This document shows positions 57,565 through 64,000 of a stretch of 64,000 nt of DNA, piece by piece. The stretch comes from Hofstenia miamia (Eukaryota; Xenacoelomorpha; Acoela). Location of the stretch: assembly GCA_004352715.1 (NCBI GenBank), contig SCFE01000105.1, positions 1,386,257-1,450,256 of the forward strand, written 5' to 3'. Position numbers and translations under genes: made by a program. Each line of letters opens with the position of its first letter. Position 1 is the stretch's first letter. The notes under the pieces are model-generated. The model was not told the origin of the DNA, ran no database searches, and saw only the letters and a program-made list of their open reading frames with translations.

Positions 57565-57869
57565 TAGTGATGTGCGGATATCCGGTTTTTTCCGCCCATA
57601 CCTGCGGGTACACATATTTTTATCGTATGCGCTTTTCTTCTGCATTATGAGTATTTAAAAAAGAATTTTCATCAAAAAAAATTTATTAAAAAATTGACAA
57701 ACATTTCATATAATGAATGTAAACTGTTTTCGAAATATCAAAAATTCCAAATTTTGTTATCTGATGAGGGCAGGTACAGGTAAAAAGTTTCGGGTATGGG
57801 GAGGTACAGGTAACAAAGTATTTCTTGTCTGACGGTGCGACACTAGAATACTCTACCCACACATCACTA
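57565..57869. mobile_element. hAT-type MITE with TAGTGATGTG termini
   Basis: It starts TAGTGATGTGCGGATATCCG and ends CTACCCACACATCACTA. The outer 10 bases are perfectly inverted and the similarity continues inward. TAGTGATGTG is a frequent hAT terminus. The interior has mirror-like GCGGGTAC and GGTACAGGTA clusters and no coding capacity. The adjoining bases do not give a clear 8-bp duplication. Confidence 0.65.
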
Positions 57870-57959
57870 CTATAATATAGACCTAAATGGAATTGAGAAT
57901 TCTAGGTCAATTGAAAATAACTATTATTTCTGTTTCTGTATTATATATGATTCCAATAG

Positions 57960-58115
57960 ACACAAGAACCTTAACTACCGCCAATTTCGTACGCTGTGAA
58001 TGTGATTCATTTATTACAATGGTCTGCATAAAAATTGTGGAATTAGTGAAATGCAACATTTTAGATAATTTTGGGTACACAATGTTCGAATCTGACCTCA
58101 GATTTTGTTTATCGG
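57960..58115 (+). CDS. Candidate 156-bp exon, phase 1-1, cysteine-containing
   Basis: A pyrimidine-rich stretch (CTATTATTTCTGTTTCTG) and acceptor TTCCAATAG precede 156 open bases that end at GTAAGG. The product reads TRTLTTANFVRCECDSFITM, then VCIKIVELVKCNILDNFGYT and MFESDLRFCLS. Length is a multiple of three and both ends are phase 1, as in the candidate at 56242. Joining the two keeps the frame and makes a GAC codon at the junction. Five cysteines in 51 residues suggest an extracellular or zinc-binding segment. No family recognised. Confidence 0.42.
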
Positions 58116-58750
58116 GTAAGGATTTGGAGAAATTTAAAAATTAAAAATTTGCATGTAAGCCACACTTAGTGATATATTTTATCATTTCACCTAAATTATA
58201 ATTATTAATCGGCAACCGCTTAGGACAAATTTGTGATTTCAGATTGACAGTGGCAATCTTATCCCGAGAAAGTATTTGATAAGAAGATTCTTAATATTTT
58301 TAAATAAAACCTGTGTAGATTCTATAACCGAAGTGAACTGATAATGTGAATGCCTTGAGCTGTTTATAATCTCAACATTTGCATTATTCTATTTAATAAG
58401 GAAAAATCGACTGAATATTATACTCTAGCTAAGTAGAAATACTTTTTCCCAATTATATTTAGTTTCCTGAAACAATATTGGTTCATTCACGACAGCATCG
58501 GAAAATGCTTCAGACAAATAGTTTTACATAGCAAAACCGCTCAATACTTTATCATTTTCAGCATAGGAATATGTGTATTTTTACCTAAAACTTACAGAGC
58601 TGGGCTTGAACCTAAACTTCCGCCCCATGTCATCGATTAAAACGCTTTTTATTGTAACAGTGCGAAACAAGAATTGAAATTCATTAAAATACATTACACA
58701 TATATAGATGTGCATAGCAAGTCTTAACCCTATCTTACCTGGTGGGCCGA
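58116..58750. other. Unassigned DNA
   Basis: No gene or element recognised before the LINE tail. Confidence 0.45.
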
Positions 58751-58984
58751 TTTGACCCCCTTCCCTATTTTATCTTATCTTAAATAGCTTTATTTGTTTG
58801 CACAATTTGCATATGTACAATTAAGTATAATACATATTTACAATGTATACAAACACCTAAATATACACATGCACTACAAACTAAGCTAGACAATTAAAAT
58901 TTAAACACAAAAAATACAATTAAAAGCATCAGTACAATCACACAATTAAAAAAGATAGAATATATTTTTCGCTACAGTTTTTAA

Positions 58985-59355
58985 ATGAACTTTTTATTTT
59001 GCTCTGCTAATAGATTATTTTTTAATAATTTTTTAAATTTTTTAAGGTTTCTTTCCTGTCTAATGCTGATTGGTAATTTGTTCTAAAGTTTGCAAGAATT
59101 TGTGGTGAAAGAATTGTTCCAATAATTGTTAGTTGGCAATTATTATTTATGCATTTATTCGCACGGTGATTATATTTTACAAATTGTTCATTGAGCAGTT
59201 TACGGCTGATTTTGATTTCCTTAAACATAAGCACCAGGTTGTTCTACTTTGTTATTGATCTTGGTGTACTTTCGTACTAGCTTGCTGTCTGTTTATGCTA
59301 AACATAGTACAAATTGGCCAGTTAAAGATCCTACATATACGCTGTTGCTCAGCAA
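58985..59355 (-). pseudogene. LINE C-terminal region
   Basis: Minus-strand pieces: EQQRICRIFNWPICTMFSIN, then frame 59022-59234 with KYNHRANKCINNNCQLTI and SPQILANFRTNYQSALDRKE, ending LKNLKNY. This matches the LINE region after the RT, with the NxR-type and KxFKK-type blocks before the 3' tail. It is separated from its own RT by the hAT-containing segment. Confidence 0.6.
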
Positions 59356-60289
59356 CATTAATACTATTTCTGTGTACAAAATGGAAGGGGGACAGGTCGA
59401 CCCATGGGGCAGGGTGGGGCGGGAATGACGCAAGATTTTACTAAAGTGGGTACCCATGGGGCAAAAACACTTTTTAGCTAAGAAAGATTGCCAATTTTAG
59501 AGATTTTAAAATTTTCTTTTACATTAAAGTTCCCTGTTTAAAAAAATTATTTACTTGGAAATTTAGTCGCATTTAAAAAATTAATTACCATGCATTTTAG
59601 CTATTGGTGAAATTTGCTTCTATTCAATGATATCAGCAAGATCATTAAGATCTGATTTGTAGTCAATAGTGCAATTGTCCTTGTATAAATGTATTATGTA
59701 AAATACTAGCTTTACAAAACGCTCTATAGTGCTAAAATTAATTTCATTTTGCTATTAATAATTTTTAATGTGCATTGGCATCAGGTTTGTTTTTAGATTC
59801 CTATTGATAATAGTAATAGTAGAGATGACATTTTAAAAGATGATTCTGTATCATCTAGGAAGTAAGGATTCAAAATATTTGAGTGGTGGTGTAGAGTAAT
59901 GCATTAGAAATTATCATAGAACAAATATGGGGCAATAAAATTGTTCTGGAGCAGAATTTTGCAGTAGACCAATTTGAGGCTGTAAAATATAAAACGTGGG
60001 AAATATGGGGCAGATATCAACACTTGGAAATGGAGCAGGGCACAAGCTCTGTGGGGGGCGGTGCAGAGCAGTTCAAAAAATCCGTCCTACTTCCACCTCT
60101 GTTCTGTACTTATTCTGGGAAATACCCCAAGTTATACAGGCTTTTAATATTTATAAATATTTGTGAAAATCAAGATAATGAAGAAAATTACAGAACAATT
60201 ATTTAAAGCCTTACAACAATAGAGTGAAAGCTTAAAGTCTTTTAATTTAAAAGTGGGAAGCCAATCAATGTGAGACAATATGTGTCAAA
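59356..60289. repeat. 934-bp duplicate of 62586-63519, abutting a gap
   Basis: Nearly identical to the later segment at a constant offset of 3230 bases. It contains the whole hAT element (59376-60101), the right TTCTGTAC target copy and the following LINE flank. Visible differences are a cluster at the left terminus (GTACAAA against ACCAGAG, plus one G/T) and one G/C at 59784. It stops at the 100-N gap. Confidence 0.9.
59376..60101. mobile_element. Non-autonomous hAT family member, copy 1
   Basis: Same as the copy at 62606 but with a damaged left terminus (ACAAAATGGAAGGGGG in place of CAGAGATGGAAGTGGG). The right terminus CCTACTTCCACCTCTG is intact and followed by TTCTGTAC. Confidence 0.85.
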
Positions 60290-60389
60290 NNNNNNNNNNN
60301 NNNNNNNNNNNNNNNNNNNNNNNNNNNNNNNNNNNNNNNNNNNNNNNNNNNNNNNNNNNNNNNNNNNNNNNNNNNNNNNNNNNNNNNNN
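60290..60389. other. N gap of exactly 100 bases
   Basis: A round 100-N gap is usually a placeholder of unknown size, so true distance and even adjacency are uncertain here. Confidence 0.95.
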
Positions 60390-61540
60390 CTTAAAGATTG
60401 GTGTAATGTCTGCTCTTTTTAGACATTGTGGATAGGTATTGGTGTGGATGGAATAATTAAAAGCAAACAGTAGATATTTTGAGAAATAATTTATATATTT
60501 TTTTATGATGATGACGGGCACCCCACACCTTCCGCTGGAAGTATTGGGGTCAAGGTTGTGTACAACCTTAATTAGATCATGCTCAGTACTAAAACTGAAG
60601 GTGAACGAGTTCTTGGATTGCTTAATCTTGTTTATAAATGGTTCTTTGTACCGAGATCTTTGAATACCTTGTTCCTATTGTTTACAATTAATTTGTCATT
60701 TGTAAAGATTTTGTTGTCTACCTTAATTTCGTGAATATTGCAATCAAAAGGCTTTTCCTTGTTCAGAAACTTATTGATGAACTGCCATTTATTTTTTCCT
60801 TGAGTAAACTTTTCAAAAAATTGCTTGCATTTTTGCTCTTCAACCTTCGTTTTTAATTTTGAAAGTCTTGCGTTAACTTTATTATATGCAGCAATGTTAA
60901 ATTGTGTGCGATTACTAATCAAGGAGTTCCAGATTTTTTTCTTTTCTGTCACTAAAGCCTCTATTTCTTTGTTTTTTGTTCTATTGCAGCCACCTATTTT
61001 TACGTATCTGATTCTACATGGTGCGTTAACATTTAAACAGATATTTAATTCCTTCATAATGAAGTGACCAGGATCATGCAGTGTATAGACCTAGTCCCAT
61101 GCGACATTTTCTAGAGACTTTTTGAAAATGTTGTCATCAAATTTAGCATATAAATCTTTTTTCTCATGTTGATATGATGAATTTCATTTGAGGCAAAAAG
61201 CATAAATTGTGGTCTGAAAAATAGTTAAAAATGAAACTCTTGAATTGAATATAATCAATGTTTGTTAAAAAGTAATCAATTAAATTCACTCCTCTGGTGG
61301 GAACTGCACGATTTATTAGATCAAGTTGAAGTTCGTCACAAATATGGTTAATGTACTTTGACTCGTGTTTGGAGAGATAATTAATATTGTAATCTCCAAT
61401 TAGAATAATTTCTTTGTTAAGGGCAGCATCTTGGACCTCTAGAATTTTTTTATTGACGAAATCTTTGCAAAATTGCTTTTTAGGGGAATAACTGATGAAT
61501 ATTAATAAAATTTTTATGAAATTATAGCATTAGGGGTTTT
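60390..61540 (-). pseudogene. LINE endonuclease and start of reverse transcriptase
   Basis: On the minus strand, 61250-61540 reads EIILIGDYNINYLSKHESKY, then GVNLIDYFLTN and YFSDHNLCF, the second half of an AP-type endonuclease with GDYN, LID and SDH motifs. Frame 60632-61057 (141 codons) is the lysine-rich linker (KGKNKWQFINKFLNKEKPF-like). Frame 60390-60521 gives FNYSIHTNTYPQCLKRADIT and PIFK, the RT 'tgxxPxxlKxAxvxPixK' block. A stop after the endonuclease and a frameshift show decay. Confidence 0.78.
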
Positions 61541-61542
61541 CA

Positions 61543-61908
61543 NNNNNNNNNNNNNNNNNNNNNNNNNNNNNNNNNNNNNNNNNNNNNNNNNNNNNNNNNN
61601 NNNNNNNNNNNNNNNNNNNNNNNNNNNNNNNNNNNNNNNNNNNNNNNNNNNNNNNNNNNNNNNNNNNNNNNNNNNNNNNNNNNNNNNNNNNNNNNNNNNN
61701 NNNNNNNNNNNNNNNNNNNNNNNNNNNNNNNNNNNNNNNNNNNNNNNNNNNNNNNNNNNNNNNNNNNNNNNNNNNNNNNNNNNNNNNNNNNNNNNNNNNN
61801 NNNNNNNNNNNNNNNNNNNNNNNNNNNNNNNNNNNNNNNNNNNNNNNNNNNNNNNNNNNNNNNNNNNNNNNNNNNNNNNNNNNNNNNNNNNNNNNNNNNN
61901 NNNNNNNN
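61543..61908. other. N gap, 366 bases
   Basis: It hides the LINE endonuclease N-terminus and any ORF1 end. Confidence 0.95.
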
Positions 61909-62585
61909 TCACACTTCGTTTAGCCGTTAAGAAACTGTGGGCTCTGCTTCAGCACATGAGCCCGAAGGTTAGCGGATTTCGTTGAAATAAGTAAAGAATA
62001 TATTGTAGCCAAAAACTTTTTACTGTTGATATCAACAAGAAATTCCTGTTGATTTGAATTGATATCAATTAGCAAATGTCAGTTGATTTAATTTTATTTC
62101 ATGCGAAATTTGCATTTCAACGGCAACCTTGGTGTATAAAACCCTTGGAATTTTAGAAAGAGGGATATTGTGACTATAAAACAAAATATATGAATAATTT
62201 GCATTATACATATCGAAATGCACATGATGAAAACCCTTATCTAATAGTATTACTAGACATTCTTTATAGCTCTATTTCAGAGATGGAAAGCGGTAGATTG
62301 GTGGACTGTCCACCAAGACCCCAAACTCTGTGCCGAGCCCCATGATCACGTTTTAAATTGCGTCCCTATATACACAAGTTTTTGTTCAGCTCTATCACAT
62401 TGTCCCATTTGTACTGCCTCGAATTCTTTTTGCTCTATTTCAACTAATCCCAGCACTGACCGGGCTGTGAGGTGACCCAATTCACATGAGCCGCGGGCTA
62501 TGTAGGGCCGATTTCCAAGGAGAAATTGTTGGGTCTCCCCTGGAAAAATATTAAATATTTAATTTTTTCGCTGAAACAGAATGCA
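61909..62585. other. Unassigned DNA, possibly repeat-derived
   Basis: CAGAGATGGAAAGCGGTAGA at 62279 resembles a hAT left terminus, but no matching right end was found. GCTCTATTTCA occurs at about 62270 and 62432. Confidence 0.35.
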
Positions 62586-62605
62586 CATTAATACTATTTC
62601 TGTAC

Positions 62606-63331
62606 CAGAGATGGAAGTGGGACAGGTCGACCCATGGGGCAGGGTGGGGCGGGAATGACGCAAGATTTTACTAAAGTGGGTACCCATGGGGCAAAAACAC
62701 TTTTTAGCTAAGAAAGATTGCCAATTTTAGAGATTTTAAAATTTTCTTTTACATTAAAGTTCCCTGTTTAAAAAAATTATTTACTTGGAAATTTAGTCGC
62801 ATTTAAAAAATTAATTACCATGCATTTTAGCTATTGGTGAAATTTGCTTCTATTCAATGATATCAGCAAGATCATTAAGATCTGATTTGTAGTCAATAGT
62901 GCAATTGTCCTTGTATAAATGTATTATGTAAAATACTAGCTTTACAAAACGCTCTATAGTGCTAAAATTAATTTCATTTTGCTATTAATAATTTTTAATG
63001 TGCATTGGCATCACGTTTGTTTTTAGATTCCTATTGATAATAGTAATAGTAGAGATGACATTTTAAAAGATGATTCTGTATCATCTAGGAAGTAAGGATT
63101 CAAAATATTTGAGTGGTGGTGTAGAGTAATGCATTAGAAATTATCATAGAACAAATATGGGGCAATAAAATTGTTCTGGAGCAGAATTTTGCAGTAGACC
63201 AATTTGAGGCTGTAAAATATAAAACGTGGGAAATATGGGGCAGATATCAACACTTGGAAATGGAGCAGGGCACAAGCTCTGTGGGGGGCGGTGCAGAGCA
63301 GTTCAAAAAATCCGTCCTACTTCCACCTCTG
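62606..63331. mobile_element. Non-autonomous hAT family member, copy 2 (best preserved)
   Basis: Left terminus CAGAGATGGAAGTGGGA and right terminus TCCTACTTCCACCTCTG are 17-bp inverted repeats with two mismatches. They are flanked by a perfect 8-bp target duplication TTCTGTAC (62598-62605 and 63332-63339). Length 726 bases. Terminal CAGAG and 8-bp duplication identify a hAT element. The interior has GGGGCAGGG/GGGGCGGG runs near the left end and no transposase, so it depends on an autonomous relative. Confidence 0.93.
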
Positions 63332-63339
63332 TTCTGTAC

Positions 63340-63745
63340 TTATTCTGGGAAATACCCCAAGTTATACAGGCTTTTAATATTTATAAATATTTGTGAAAAT
63401 CAAGATAATGAAGAAAATTACAGAACAATTATTTAAAGCCTTACAACAATAGAGTGAAAGCTTAAAGTCTTTTAATTTAAAAGTGGGAAGCCAATCAATG
63501 TGAGACAATATGTGTCAAAATGCGATCCATAAGGAAGATTGAAAATTATTCGAACAGCATTGATTTGCTTCTGAAGACACTGTAGCACATGTTCATACAC
63601 TCTGTAGTACAACCAATCATCATAACTTTCAATATGGGGTAGCGCTATACTTTGTTCAAAGATCTTTGTAGAATCAGCTGTGAGATATTTTCTAATTGAT
63701 TAAATGTTTTTTAGGTAAAGACAACATAGTTTTTTTTCATTCAAA
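63340..63745 (-). pseudogene. LINE RT C-terminal (thumb) fragment, split by the hAT element
   Basis: The minus strand reads TKIFEQSIALPHIESYDDWL, then VLQCLQKQINAVRIIFNLPY and GSHFDTYCLTL. After a shift comes KLKDFKLSLYCCKALNNCS, the LQxxxxRxIxxLPYxSHxxxxxxxLxWLP region that follows the RT in CR1/L2-type LINEs. The coding text stops at the hAT insertion. This LINE differs from the one at 58.7-61.5 kb. Confidence 0.6.
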
Positions 63746-64000
63746 CTAAAACAGTTGTTGAGCAACTCCAAAAAAAGTTAAGATTCTTTTCTTCAAATTC
63801 CAATCAAAAGTTTCCTTTCGTCGTAAATCCAAGTCCTGTAGAATTCCTAAAACATGTATAACAGAACTTTGTAATTACCCTTTTTATTGAAACAGCATAG
63901 TATCTAAAATAATAATTAACTATTAAGCCCCTAGGGTACATTGCCTTAGATGTTCAGTATTCATTTTTTGCAGTATTTAGAAAAGTATGGGTGGGTCAAT
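63746..64000. other. Unassigned AT-rich DNA at the window end
   Basis: No feature supported. Confidence 0.5.

Larger units (their letters stand above)
58750..61542 (-). mobile_element. CR1/L2-like LINE on the minus strand, interrupted
   Basis: From the right: endonuclease, linker, RT start, a 100-N gap, a foreign hAT-containing segment (59356-60289), then the LINE C-terminus and a 3' tail of TAAGA/GATAA repeats near 58760-58785. The missing RT core must lie in the gap, or was lost when the foreign segment came in (or was mis-assembled in). Its N-terminus is in the 61543-61908 gap. Confidence 0.8.

Noticed and set aside
57557-57882. 8-bp target duplication GTGTAGAC/ATATAGAC for the 57565 MITE
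   Set aside because: The right-hand match starts several bases beyond the terminal repeat and differs at two bases, so it may be chance.
60024-60206. 60-codon frame present twice (also at 63254)
   Set aside because: Identical only because the whole segment is duplicated; it crosses the hAT right end and its target site.
62270-62445. GCTCTATTTCA direct repeats as a target duplication
   Set aside because: The right-hand boundary has no matching terminus to CAGAGATGG at 62279.
1-64000. tRNA, rRNA, CRISPR arrays, bacterial promoters or operons
   Set aside because: No cloverleaf with a T-loop consensus, no rRNA cores, no regular spacer-repeat arrays, and coding structure is eukaryotic.

Overview
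This is eukaryotic DNA from an AT-rich, repeat-dense genome, most probably an invertebrate animal. No rRNA, tRNA, CRISPR array, operon or bacterial-type gene density was seen. The taxon cannot be fixed from the sequence. Almost all recognisable coding sequence is decayed mobile DNA: CR1/L2-like (Jockey-superfamily) LINEs, R4/Dong-type LINEs with a restriction-like endonuclease, Penelope-like elements, a Ty3/gypsy-type LTR element, Tc1-like and mariner/IS630-like DNA transposons, hAT transposase fragments and several non-autonomous inverted-repeat elements. TA, CA and TTA microsatellites are frequent. Nine multi-base N gaps and four single-N joints show a fragmented draft assembly, and at least three direct duplications coincide with gaps or Ns.

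Layout. 0-3 kb: a 5'-truncated LINE running to a pentanucleotide tail and containing a scrambled segment at single Ns. 4-5.5 kb: a duplication across a gap and a Penelope-like RT fragment. 5.5-11 kb: mostly unassigned, with two candidate exons near 6.1 and 8.1 kb. 11.2-15.3 kb: a nest, with an LTR retroelement inside a Tc1-like element inside a probable hAT element. 17.8-19.1 kb: second Tc1-like element. 20-23 kb: possible LTR and a hAT-like non-autonomous element. 23.7-24.6 kb: LINE fragment. 24.8-25.9 kb: R4/Dong-like LINE, minus strand. 27.1 kb: the best candidate exon of a host gene, minus strand. 27.4-28.6 kb: third Tc1-like element. 29.8-30.5 kb: inverted-repeat element with a CCCTAAAC-rich minisatellite core. 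31-37.7 kb: two old copies of a hAT family, a 310-bp MITE, a 250-bp dispersed repeat and a degenerate transposase-like gene. 38.8-39.8 kb: mariner 3' end and an old Dong-like remnant. 40-45 kb: mostly unique DNA with candidate exons. 45.5-46.9 kb: second Dong-like LINE set between TTA repeats. 48-49.4 kb: mariner and possible pogo remnants and unassigned ORFs. 49.6-53.2 kb: transposon-poor DNA rich in TAATTA-type motifs. 54.5-55 kb: Penelope-like GIY-YIG end. 56.2-58.1 kb: two same-phase candidate exons on the plus strand. 58.7-64 kb: two minus-strand LINEs and two nearly identical copies of a hAT-containing segment.

Host genes. No complete host gene is visible. The candidate exons, judged by splice signals, phase, an open frame and sometimes higher GC, suggest that much of the window is intron or intergenic DNA. 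None of their products was recognised. The mobile elements do not work together as a system. Their value lies in insertion history, target preference and assembly behaviour.
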